From NCBI GenBank assembly GCA_943324395.2, contig CALPLL020000076.1:1-8149 (forward strand): a DNA stretch of 8,149 nt. The letters run 5' to 3'. The translations under genes were made by a program, and so were the position numbers. The DNA comes from Rhizobium sp. Q54 (GTDB taxonomy: Bacteria > Bacteroidota > Bacteroidia > Flavobacteriales > Flavobacteriaceae). How positions within the stretch are numbered: position 1 is the first letter of the stretch; every line of letters starts with the position of its first letter. Under the pieces are notes generated by a model, which was not told the origin of the DNA, ran no database searches, and was given only the letters and a program-made list of their open reading frames with translations. Below, piece by piece: positions 1 through 6,741 of the stretch.

Positions 1-1163
1 ATTCTATCACACAAAATATTGGCCGCAACGGGTTCGTATAATTTTATATAATCCAATGAAATATCACAAAATGTACATTTTCCCCAATAACAACCGTGCG
101 CCATGGTTAGCTTATTCCAACGTCCATCGCTCCACATTCGATGCATTGGATTTACAATTTCAATTACAGAAATGTATTTATCTAAAAGTAAATCGGAATA
201 ATCAGGAGTTCCCGCTTCTACTTGTTTGTAATCGGATTTGGCAGAATTGTTTTTATAAACCACTTCCCCATTTTCTAATAGAAACGTTCTTTTATATTCC
301 CCAGTTGATTCTGGATTAAAACTATCAATTAGCAATTTTAGTGGTAATTCGCCATCGTCGAGAGTAATAAAATCGAAAAAATCAAAAACTCTTTTGTCAG
401 AAAGGGAACGCAATTCTGTATTTGGAAAACCACCTCCCATTGCAATTTTAATATTTGGATAATTCAATTTCACCCATTGTGCACAACGAAAAGCAGCGTA
501 TAAATTTCCTGGAAAGGGAACTGAAATAAGAAATAATGAAGGCTTAAGAGTTTCAATTTTCGATTTTAATATCGAAATCAAAATGGTATCAATATAAGTA
601 AACTCTTGATTTAAATTATCATACAATTCATCAAATGAATTAGCGCTTCTACCCAAACGCTCTGCATAGCGACTAAAACCAAAATTTTCATCAATACATT
701 CTACTATAAAATCAGAAATATCTTCTAAGTACAAAGTGGCCAAATGCTTGGCTTTATCTTGGGTTCCCATGGTTCCAAAAGCCCAATCCATCTCTTCAAT
801 TTGATTGAAACGGGAAGCTTCAGGCAAATAATCACCTTGACAAATTTGCAATGCTAATGTTGGATTTTTTCCTTGTAAAAAAGAAATAACACTGTCAATC
901 GTTTTAATATATTCGTCTTGTAAGGCTAAAATACGCGAGGAATTAACTGAAAGTTCATCAATAATCAACTTTAAACTTTCAACTTTAAATAAATTTGTAA
1001 GTCCTTCTTTGGAAAACAATTCTAAAATCACCTCAATTCCCAAATCAGCTTGAACAGTTGGAACATTCAACGTATTAAGAAAACCTTTGATATAGGCAGA
1101 AGCCGGATAAGGCGTGTTGAGTTGCGTGAACGGCGGGGTGATTATAAAAACGTTGTTTTCCAA
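1..1163 (-). CDS. Radical SAM protein with N-terminal cobalamin-binding-like domain (3' end cut by window edge)
   Basis: The minus-strand frame is open from position 1163 to the window edge and gives 387 residues with no stop. The N-terminus (NVFIITPPFTQLNTPYP, then a helix) resembles the start of B12-binding domains in class B radical SAM proteins. M242-GGGFP-247 and DDGE at 269-272 match the end of such a domain. A radical SAM core then begins at the cluster motif C358-YWGK-C363-TF-C366. The spacing is CX4CX2C rather than the usual CX3CX2C. The rest of the core lies outside the window. Members of this superfamily cleave S-adenosylmethionine to a radical for methylation or rearrangement, but the substrate cannot be told here. 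The start is taken as TTG 1163-1161, because an in-frame TAA sits directly before it and no ATG lies near the conserved N-terminus. It follows sdpI on the same strand after 62 bp, so cotranscription is possible. The family call is firm; the function is unknown. Confidence 0.85.
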   Translation of the reverse strand, partial: MENNVFIITPPFTQLNTPYPASAYIKGFLNTLNVPTVQADLGIEVILELFSKEGLTNLFKVESLKLIIDELSVNSSRILALQDEYIKTIDSVISFLQGKNPTLALQICQGDYLPEASRFNQIEEMDWAFGTMGTQDKAKHLATLYLEDISDFIVECIDENFGFSRYAERLGRSANSFDELYDNLNQEFTYIDTILISILKSKIETLKPSLFLISVPFPGNLYAAFRCAQWVKLNYPNIKIAMGGGFPNTELRSLSDKRVFDFFDFITLDDGELPLKLLIDSFNPESTGEYKRTFLLENGEVVYKNNSAKSDYKQVEAGTPDYSDLLLDKYISVIEIVNPMHRMWSDGRWNKLTMAHGCYWGKCTFCDISLDYIKLYEPVAANILCDR

Positions 1164-1178
1164 TTAATTTGTTTTTGA

Positions 1179-1186
1179 CAAAAATA
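1179..1186 (-). promoter_or_regulatory. Possible -7 element (TATTTTTG) for the radical SAM gene
   Basis: Read on the minus strand, the sequence is TATTTTTG, a full match to the Bacteroidota -7 consensus TAnnTTTG, placed 15 bases before the TTG start. I found no TTG at the usual -33 distance and the 5' leader would be very short. AT-rich intergenic DNA gives such matches by chance, so this is weak support for a separate promoter. Confidence 0.25.
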
Positions 1187-1225
1187 ACTGCAAAAAATAA
1201 CTTTATCGCATATATCCGTTAAAAA

Positions 1226-1882
1226 CTACTGATTTGTATTTTTAAGTTTCTTATAAATTAGGTAGGAATAAACTATTGGCACAATTGAAATTATAGCTGT
1301 AATTCCCATAAAAAAATAAAAATTAATATTTTCCGGAAGAATTAAACTCAAAATTACAACTGCTAATCCTCCTATAACCCACATTTTTCCTGCCAATAAA
1401 TGCGTTAATTTCCATACCTCTTCATTTTCTAATGTCCACGGCGTTTTTATACCAATGAAATAATTTTGTTTGAGCACTTTGAAATAATTACCCAAGGAAA
1501 TATATAAAATTCCTACCAATACAAAAATAATTCCGGGACTTGAAAGTTTTTGATTTTTAGAAATGTAAATAATAAAAATAGATAAAACTGACATAAATGC
1601 AACTAAAATAAACTTGAATTGGTCGTATTTGCCACCCATTGCTTCTATGCGTTTTTTTGGATCAATTTTGGGAACTACAAGCATTAATATATAGGTTAGA
1701 ATTGGCATTAAAAATACCAACCCAATTAAAGCGTATTTACTACCCCAATTATCTATGTCTCCCTCTAAATTCCAATGTATAGGCACCGTTTCAGGCAAAG
1801 AATTCCATACCGATCCTAAATACAAAAGTGGTAAAATAGTTATTCCTAAAGTTGGCAATTCTTTTTTTAATGAAAAATTCAT
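1226..1882 (-). CDS. sdpI: SdpI-family six-helix membrane protein
   Basis: A 218-residue membrane protein close in length to Bacillus subtilis SdpI (about 207 aa). Residues 29-50 (LPETVPIHWNLEGDIDNWGS) fit the DUF1648 segment. Residues 144-172 (GIKTPWTLENEEVW, then TH.LAGK.WVIGGL) fit the SdpI signature. Hydrophobic stretches near 10-29, 50-70, 90-108, 117-134, 166-183 and 187-210 suggest six membrane helices in the inner membrane. In B. subtilis, SdpI gives immunity to the SdpC cannibalism toxin and sequesters the repressor SdpR at the membrane when the toxin is bound. Here it starts 5 bp after the sdpR-like gene, the same gene order, so coupled expression and a regulatory partnership are likely. 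No sdpABC toxin genes are visible, so the trigger is unknown. SdpI relatives are common in genomes without the toxin and may serve more general roles. Confidence 0.88.
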   Translation of the reverse strand: MNFSLKKELPTLGITILPLLYLGSVWNSLPETVPIHWNLEGDIDNWGSKYALIGLVFLMPILTYILMLVVPKIDPKKRIEAMGGKYDQFKFILVAFMSVLSIFIIYISKNQKLSSPGIIFVLVGILYISLGNYFKVLKQNYFIGIKTPWTLENEEVWKLTHLLAGKMWVIGGLAVVILSLILPENINFYFFMGITAIISIVPIVYSYLIYKKLKNTNQ

Positions 1883-1887
1883 GTTAT

Positions 1888-2142
1888 TTATTTTTTAAAA
1901 GTTAAAATCCATTGTAAAACATCTTCCATAATTGTGGTATTAATGGAGTAAATCACAAACTGTCCTTTCTTTTCTGAGGCAATCAAATCAGCTTGTTTTA
2001 AAATATCCAAATGATGAGAAATACTGGGCTTTGAAATGGCAAAGTAAGCAGCAATTTCGCCAGCTTGCAACTCTTTATCCTTCAAAAGTTCCAATATTTC
2101 ACGTCTAGTAACATCGTTTAACGCCTTAAAAACAGCATTCAT
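1888..2142 (-). CDS. sdpR: ArsR-family winged-helix repressor, SdpR type
   Basis: An 84-residue single-domain winged-helix DNA-binding protein. Residues 1-20 (VFKALNDVTRREILELL) are the typical ArsR helix 1-2 region. Residues 36-54 (ISKPSISHHLDILKQADLI) form the helix-turn-helix, and GQFVIYSINTT at 60-70 is the wing. The ELCVCDL metal site of arsenic/cadmium sensors is absent, so it should not sense metal. The sequence closely follows Bacillus SdpR, which represses its own sdpRI operon until SdpI traps it at the membrane. The next gene 5 bp downstream encodes an SdpI protein, which supports this model. Palindromes immediately upstream of the start codon are good candidates for its operator (inference). 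ATG at 2142 is the only sensible start: it gives the standard N-terminus of the family. Confidence 0.9.
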   Translation of the reverse strand: MNAVFKALNDVTRREILELLKDKELQAGEIAAYFAISKPSISHHLDILKQADLIASEKKGQFVIYSINTTIMEDVLQWILTFKK

Positions 2143-2160
2143 AATATTTATTTAAATATT
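2143..2160. promoter_or_regulatory. 18-bp palindrome next to the sdpR start, candidate operator
   Basis: AATATTTA (2143-2150) and TAAATATT (2153-2160) are perfect 8-bp inverted arms separated by TT. The palindrome begins one base upstream of the sdpR ATG. ArsR-type repressors bind short inverted repeats with a small spacer at their own promoters, so this is a reasonable operator. It is entirely A and T, which weakens the case in AT-rich DNA. Confidence 0.5.
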
Positions 2161-2177
2161 TAGACAAATATCTAAAT
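2158..2177. promoter_or_regulatory. 20-bp inverted repeat overlapping the likely sdpR -7 region
   Basis: ATTTAGA (2158-2164) and TCTAAAT (2171-2177) are perfect 7-bp arms around a 6-bp centre. The left arm shares three bases with the end of the neighbouring 18-bp palindrome. On the minus strand the centre and one base of the right arm read GATATTTG (2172-2165), one mismatch from TAnnTTTG. That would place the sdpR promoter inside the repeat, so a bound repressor would block it. Autoregulation by the SdpR-like protein is an inference from this layout. Confidence 0.55.
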
Positions 2178-2211
2178 GTTTTTTTGAAATTCCTAATAAA
2201 ATTGAAAATGT

Positions 2212-2219
2212 TATATTTG
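2212..2219 (+). promoter_or_regulatory. -7 element (TATATTTG) for the MBOAT operon
   Basis: TATATTTG fits TAnnTTTG exactly and lies 32 bases before the MBOAT ATG, giving a leader of roughly 25-30 bases. The nearest upstream TTG (2184-2186) is 25 bases away, longer than the usual 19-21, so the -33 element is poor. The putative sdpR operators end 34 bases upstream, within reach of influencing this promoter. Confidence 0.5.
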
Positions 2220-2251
2220 CCAGCAATTAAAAGACCAATTCAAAAAATTAA

Positions 2252-3685
2252 ATGTTTTTCAATTCCCTCAGTTTTGCAGTTTTTCTTCCATTGGTATTCC
2301 TAGTGTATTGGTTTATAGGGCGAACTTCAAAACGATTACAAAACACTATTCTGATTATTGCGAGTTACTATTTCTATTCTTGTTGGGATTGGAGATTTTT
2401 ATTTCTACTCATTTTCTCTACTTTTTTAGATTATTTTACAGCATTACAAATTGAAAAAGGAAACACCATTAAATCTCGTAAATTTTGGTTTTGGTTAAGC
2501 GTAATTGTCAATTTAGGGTTCTTAGGTGTTTTTAAATACTATGATTTTTTTGCAACTTCAATGGCAAATATGATTGGTTCATTCGGTTTCTATGCAAATC
2601 CATTGTTACTGAAATTGATTTTACCTGTAGGAATTTCATTTTACACCTTTCACGGATTATCTTATGTTATTGATATCTATTACAAACGAATTCCCGCAGA
2701 ACGAAACTTTATTGATTACTCTTTATTTGTAAGTTATTTTCCTCTTTTAGTTGCTGGACCCATTGAAAGAGCAACACATTTATTACCACAAGTAAAAAAT
2801 GTTAGAAAATTTGACTACGAACAAGCAAAATCAGGGGTTTATCAAATTTTATGGGGATTATTTAAAAAAGTAGTAATTGCAGACACTTGTGCAACCTATG
2901 CAAATGCAATTTTTGACAACTTCCAACACATGAATTCGCTATCCTTGTTACTAGGAGCTTTTTACTTTGCATTTCAAATTTATGGAGATTTTTCTGGTTA
3001 CTCCGATATCGCTTTGGGAGTTTCTAAACTTTTCGGAATTGAATTATTACGAAATTTCAATTACCCCTATTTCTCAAGAGATATAGCAGAATTTTGGCGT
3101 AGATGGCACATTTCATTGTCTTCCTGGTTCAAAGATTACGTGTATATTCCTCTCGGAGGAAGCAAAGGCAATAAGTTAAAGCAAATTAGAAATGTATTTA
3201 TTATCTTCCTATTAAGTGGTTTTTGGCATGGTGCAAATTGGACTTTTCTTGCTTGGGGAGCACTAAATGCGATGTTCTTTTTACCACTTTTGCTTTTGAA
3301 AAAAAATAGGAGTAATTTAGATTCCGTCGAAATTAAATTTTCATTGAATTCGTTAAAAGTAATTTGCCAAATCTTTTTTACTTTCATAATCACTTGTTTT
3401 GCATGGATTTTCTTTAGATCACCAAATATTAATTCAGCTGTATTATATATTAAACGAATTTTTACTCAAGGAGAATTTGCATCACAATATTTAAAAAACG
3501 AACGCTATAACTACGAAATTTTACTTTTAATGTGTTTATTTATCGCAATTGAATGGACCAATAGAAATAAAATTGAGCCATTTTCAGGAAAAAATTCATG
3601 GATAAAAGTGGCATTATGCTTAATTGGTATTGTTATTCTTGGAGTGTTTTCAGATTATAAATCATTTATTTATTTTCAATTCTAA
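2252..3685 (+). CDS. AlgI-like MBOAT O-acyltransferase
   Basis: A 477-residue polytopic membrane protein of the membrane-bound O-acyltransferase family, near the length typical of AlgI, DltB and PatA-type members. It opens with the family's usual FNSLSFAVFLP...YW segment. It carries AGPIER at 168-173, DFSGYSDIALG near 246-256, FWRRWHISLSSWFKDYVYIPLGG at 281-303 and GFWHGANWTFLAWG at 323-336. H326 in this last motif corresponds to the invariant catalytic His of the family; H286 is also conserved. Such proteins pass acyl groups, commonly acetyl, across the inner membrane for modification of secreted or cell-wall glycans. The next gene overlaps its stop by one base (TAATG) and encodes an SGNH-like protein, the usual partner that places the acyl group on the glycan. 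The glycan is unknown: no polysaccharide synthesis genes are in view, so alginate is not implied. Confidence 0.93.
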   Translation: MFFNSLSFAVFLPLVFLVYWFIGRTSKRLQNTILIIASYYFYSCWDWRFLFLLIFSTFLDYFTALQIEKGNTIKSRKFWFWLSVIVNLGFLGVFKYYDFFATSMANMIGSFGFYANPLLLKLILPVGISFYTFHGLSYVIDIYYKRIPAERNFIDYSLFVSYFPLLVAGPIERATHLLPQVKNVRKFDYEQAKSGVYQILWGLFKKVVIADTCATYANAIFDNFQHMNSLSLLLGAFYFAFQIYGDFSGYSDIALGVSKLFGIELLRNFNYPYFSRDIAEFWRRWHISLSSWFKDYVYIPLGGSKGNKLKQIRNVFIIFLLSGFWHGANWTFLAWGALNAMFFLPLLLLKKNRSNLDSVEIKFSLNSLKVICQIFFTFIITCFAWIFFRSPNINSAVLYIKRIFTQGEFASQYLKNERYNYEILLLMCLFIAIEWTNRNKIEPFSGKNSWIKVALCLIGIVILGVFSDYKSFIYFQF

Positions 3686-4557
3686 TGAAGCATTTTATTC
3701 TATTTGTAGTAAAAATATTAGGATTATTGTTCCTTTTATTATGTTTATTAGATATCGGTTTCACACAGGTATATTTAAATGATAATAAACACAACAAAAC
3801 GAACTTTGTTTACAATTCAGAACGAAAAGAATACGATATAATTTTTCTAGGTTCATCACGAGCAAACAATCATTTTATACCTTCAGTTTTTGAAAAAAAA
3901 GGTTTTAAAACTTATAATTATGGAATGAGCGGATCTCATTTGTACGAAACTGCATTGCTTTTCGAATTAATGGTGGAAAGGAAATACAAAATTAAAACCG
4001 TAATAATTCAAATTGATTTAAACATTTGTGCCGACAATCCATCTCCAAAATATTTAGCTCAATTTTTACCTTTTATTCACGATTCAAAAACAGTGGCTAA
4101 CTACTTGAAAACCCAACCTGATTTTAACCTTTGGTTTTATATACCGTTTTATAGATATATGGAGTATGGAACTGCAATAGGTTTTAGAGAAACTTGGGAC
4201 ACATGGACAGAAAAGCCAAATGTACTCTTGCAAAATGGTGGATATTACCCACTAAAAAGTAGAGGGAAAAACATGAAAAATAGTTTGAATGGCTTGAAGC
4301 CAATCAGAAATGTTAGCTATGAAAAAATCAAAGCTCTTTGTAAAAAAAACAAAATTCAACTAATTGCATTAACTACACCAATTTGTGAAAACACTTTAAA
4401 CAGAGCTTATTTTGAACAAGTAACAAAATTATATCCCGAAATAATAAGATTCGATACAGTGGTTAATGACGATAAATATTTCTCAACTTGTGGCCATTTA
4501 AATGTTGAAGGTGCTACCATTTTATCTAAAAAAGTATTGAAAGATATTTTCAAGTAA
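3685..4557 (+). CDS. Membrane-anchored SGNH-like protein, partner of the MBOAT
   Basis: A 290-residue protein with an N-terminal hydrophobic segment (about 4-24, LFVVKILGLLFLLLCLLDIG) that should be a signal anchor placing the rest in the periplasm. It has SGNH-hydrolase-type blocks. EYDIIFLGSSRANNHF (49-64) is the nucleophile block, with S58 in the position of the Ser in GDS. NYGMSGSHLYET (78-89) resembles block II. GHLNVEGA (270-277) is the C-terminal His block with H271. The Asp expected three residues before the His is T268 here. Such partners of MBOAT proteins (compare AlgJ/AlgX, PatB) transfer or remove acetyl groups on exported glycans. The start overlaps the stop of the MBOAT gene (TAATG), so the two are translated together. 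The specific product name is not clear, and the altered His block leaves it open whether it is an active esterase/transferase. Confidence 0.78.
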   Translation: MKHFILFVVKILGLLFLLLCLLDIGFTQVYLNDNKHNKTNFVYNSERKEYDIIFLGSSRANNHFIPSVFEKKGFKTYNYGMSGSHLYETALLFELMVERKYKIKTVIIQIDLNICADNPSPKYLAQFLPFIHDSKTVANYLKTQPDFNLWFYIPFYRYMEYGTAIGFRETWDTWTEKPNVLLQNGGYYPLKSRGKNMKNSLNGLKPIRNVSYEKIKALCKKNKIQLIALTTPICENTLNRAYFEQVTKLYPEIIRFDTVVNDDKYFSTCGHLNVEGATILSKKVLKDIFK

Positions 4558-4583
4558 TACCAAGTAACCCATTTTTTTTGGTA
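4558..4583 (+). other. Weak hairpin between the SGNH gene and bshC
   Basis: TACCAA (4558-4563) and TTGGTA (4578-4583) form 6-bp arms around a 14-base loop that contains an eight-T run. It begins directly after the SGNH stop codon. It is too weak and has no following T-tract, so it is not a good terminator. The right arm overlaps TAATTTTA (4582-4589), one mismatch from TAnnTTTG, which could be a weak bshC promoter element. Low confidence in any function. Confidence 0.2.
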
Positions 4584-4606
4584 ATTTTACTCAAAATTAA
4601 TTTCCT

Positions 4607-6196
4607 ATGCCAACGGATTGTATTAGCTATCAAAATTCAGGATATTTCACTCCTATGATGAATGATTATTTAAATCAGGAATCTGGCTTACAATCATTTT
4701 ACAATCGTTTTCCAACAATTGAAAATTTCGAAAATCAGATTAAGGAAAAACAGCAAAATTTCAATACAAATAATCGAGAAATACTAGTTTCTGTTCTAAA
4801 CAATCAATACGATAACATTTCGATATCTGAATTAACTAAGAACAATATTGCTTTACTCTCTAAAGAAAATACATTCACAATTACCACTGGTCATCAGTTA
4901 AATTTATTTACTGGTCCGTTGTATTTCTTATATAAAATAATTTCAACTATAAAATTAACAGAGCAATTAAAGAAGAAATATCCTACTCACAATTTTGTCC
5001 CCATTTATTGGATGGCGACAGAAGACCACGATTTTGAAGAAATAAATTACTTTAATTTCAAAGGCAAAAAATTCATATGGAATAAAGAAAGTACGGGAAC
5101 AGTTGGAAGATTAACAACCGAAGGACTCCAAGAATTAATTGCGGTTTTTGAAAAGGAATTAGGATCTGGATCGAATGCCATTGAAATTAAAAAACTATTT
5201 GAAAGTGCTTACGCAAATAATGATTCGCTTGCAAATGCTACCCGTAAACTAGCTAATGAACTTTTTGGATCATACGGATTAGTCATTTTAGACGCTGACA
5301 ACTCAAGTTTGAAAAGACAATTTATTCCTTATATTAAAGAAGAACTTTTACAAAATACTTCTTTTAAAAATGCAAGTAAAACATTGGATAACTTAAAAAA
5401 ATATCCAACTCAAGTGAATCCTCGACAAATAAATCTTTTTTATATAGAGAATAATTTGCGTGAAAGAATCCTATTTGAGGAAGGAATATTTAAAATTAAC
5501 AATACCAAAATTACATTTTCACAAAATGGAATATTAGAATTATTGGAAACCAATCCAGAAAAATTCAGTCCAAATGTAATTCTGAGACCTTTATATCAAG
5601 AGGTAATTTTACCAAATTTATGTTACATCGGTGGCGGAGGGGAAATTGCCTATTGGCTAGAATTAAAAACAACTTTTGAAGCCTTTAATTGTGCTTTTCC
5701 CATTTTATTATTAAGAAATTCAGCTATTTTAGTAACCAAAAAACAGAGTGAAAAGATTGAAAAACTTCAATTAAACTGGGAACAATTGTTTTTAAAACAA
5801 GAAGAATTGATTAATCAAAAAGTGAAACAAATAGCTGAAATTCCAATTGATTTTTCTGCGCAGAAAACTGCATTAAAAAAACAATTTTCGGAATTATATG
5901 CCATTGCAAATCAAACAGATAAATCCTTTTTAGGAGCTGTAAAAGCCCAAGAAGCAAAGCAAATAAAAGGATTAGAAAATCTAGAAAAACGATTTTTGAA
6001 AGCTCAAAAAAAGAAATACCAATCGGAATTAGAACGAATTATCAACTTACAAAACGAGCTGTTTCCAAATCAAAGTTTGCAAGAACGACAAACTAATTTT
6101 TCAGAGTTTTATTTGGAAGTTGGAATAACATTGATTTCAAATTTATTTGATGAATTAGAACCTTTAGATAATAATTTTACGATTCTTACATTATAA
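4607..6196 (+). CDS. bshC: Putative bacillithiol synthase BshC (cysteine-adding)
   Basis: A 529-residue protein, near the usual BshC length (about 540 aa in Bacillus). BshC adds cysteine to glucosaminyl-malate, the last step in making bacillithiol, a low-molecular-weight cytosolic thiol. Family motifs in order: TGHQLNLFTGPLYFLYKI at 94-111, PIYWMATEDHDFEEINYF at 132-149 (the nucleotide-binding Rossmann-like core), SPNVILRPLYQEVILPN at 321-337 and GGGGEIAYWLELK at 342-354. The C-terminal part after about 375 is rich in Lys, Glu and Gln and looks like the helical coiled-coil domain. The N-terminus MPTDCISYQNSGYF supports the ATG at 4607. It lies 49 bp after the SGNH gene and 61 bp before ndk. 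The partners bshA and bshB are not in the window, so actual bacillithiol production cannot be judged from here. Confidence 0.93.
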   Translation: MPTDCISYQNSGYFTPMMNDYLNQESGLQSFYNRFPTIENFENQIKEKQQNFNTNNREILVSVLNNQYDNISISELTKNNIALLSKENTFTITTGHQLNLFTGPLYFLYKIISTIKLTEQLKKKYPTHNFVPIYWMATEDHDFEEINYFNFKGKKFIWNKESTGTVGRLTTEGLQELIAVFEKELGSGSNAIEIKKLFESAYANNDSLANATRKLANELFGSYGLVILDADNSSLKRQFIPYIKEELLQNTSFKNASKTLDNLKKYPTQVNPRQINLFYIENNLRERILFEEGIFKINNTKITFSQNGILELLETNPEKFSPNVILRPLYQEVILPNLCYIGGGGEIAYWLELKTTFEAFNCAFPILLLRNSAILVTKKQSEKIEKLQLNWEQLFLKQEELINQKVKQIAEIPIDFSAQKTALKKQFSELYAIANQTDKSFLGAVKAQEAKQIKGLENLEKRFLKAQKKKYQSELERIINLQNELFPNQSLQERQTNFSEFYLEVGITLISNLFDELEPLDNNFTILTL

Positions 6197-6207
6197 TCAT
6201 ATAATAA

Positions 6208-6237
6208 TTGGAATTCGATTAAAATATCTTAATTTTG
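6208..6237 (+). promoter_or_regulatory. ndk promoter, Bacteroidota sigma type
   Basis: TTG at 6208-6210 and TAATTTTG at 6230-6237 are separated by 19 bases, a full match to the TTG/TAnnTTTG promoter layout of Flavobacterium and Bacteroides. The ndk ATG is 20 bases downstream, giving a short leader. This is the best promoter in the window and implies that ndk is transcribed independently of bshC. Confidence 0.7.
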
Positions 6238-6257
6238 CCGAAATTTAAAACTACAAA

Positions 6258-6677
6258 ATGGCTACAAATAGAACATTTACAATGATTAAACCAGATGCTG
6301 TTGCAAACGGACACATCGGGAACATTTTAGCAATGATTACCAACGGAGGTTTCAAAATCGTTTCTTTGAAATTAACTCAATTAACTGTGGCAGATGCTCA
6401 AGCATTTTATGCCGTTCATGCTGCAAGACCTTTTTACGGAGAATTAGTAGAATTCATGTCAAGAGGACCAATTGTTGCTGCAATTTTAGAAAAAGAAAAC
6501 GCAGTTGAAGATTTTAGAGTATTAATTGGTGCTACCAATCCTGCTGAAGCTGCTGAAGGTACTATTAGAAAAGCATATGCAACTTCTATAGGAGAAAATG
6601 CTGTTCACGGTTCTGATAGCGACGAAAACGCTGCTATAGAAAGTGCATTTCACTTTGCTGGAAGAGAGCAATTCTAA
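6258..6677 (+). CDS. ndk: Nucleoside-diphosphate kinase
   Basis: A complete 139-residue NDP kinase, the usual bacterial length. It moves the gamma-phosphate from ATP to nucleoside diphosphates by a phospho-histidine intermediate, balancing cytosolic NTP and dNTP pools. Visible hallmarks are the start [16 protein letters not shown] (7-21) with K11, [16 protein letters not shown] at 56-71, the nucleotide-binding RKAYA near 104-108, and the active-site motif [15 protein letters not shown] at 114-128 with catalytic H117. Compared with its neighbours the coding sequence has more GC at conserved sites, as expected for a well-expressed gene. It has its own promoter upstream and a strong terminator 20 bases downstream. 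Confidence 0.98.
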   Translation: MATNRTFTMIKPDAVANGHIGNILAMITNGGFKIVSLKLTQLTVADAQAFYAVHAARPFYGELVEFMSRGPIVAAILEKENAVEDFRVLIGATNPAEAAEGTIRKAYATSIGENAVHGSDSDENAAIESAFHFAGREQF

Positions 6678-6696
6678 TCCAACTCTTATAAAATAT

Positions 6697-6728
6697 AAAA
6701 TCCCGTTTCAATGAAACGGGATTTTTTT
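6697..6728. terminator. Strong bidirectional intrinsic terminator between ndk and the DUF721 gene
   Basis: A 13-bp perfect stem, AAAATCCCGTTTC (6697-6709) paired with GAAACGGGATTTT (6713-6725), has a 3-base AAT loop and a run of seven T at 6722-6728. It starts 19 bases after the ndk stop. On the other strand the A-rich left flank gives a T-run for the leftward transcript ending at 6742, so it should end transcription from both sides. Confidence 0.92.
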
Positions 6729-6741
6729 ATTCTTAATTCTA

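Noticed and set aside
56..319. 87-codon open frame on the plus strand
   Set aside because: It lies antisense inside the radical SAM gene, which has clear family motifs in the other strand's frame. The plus-strand translation shows no recognisable domain.
3136..3393. 85-codon open frame on the minus strand
   Set aside because: Antisense shadow of the MBOAT gene, covering its most conserved catalytic region.
4551..4567. Tandem CAAGTAA direct repeats at the end of the SGNH gene
   Set aside because: Two 7-base copies 10 bases apart, one overlapping the stop codon; too short to separate from chance.
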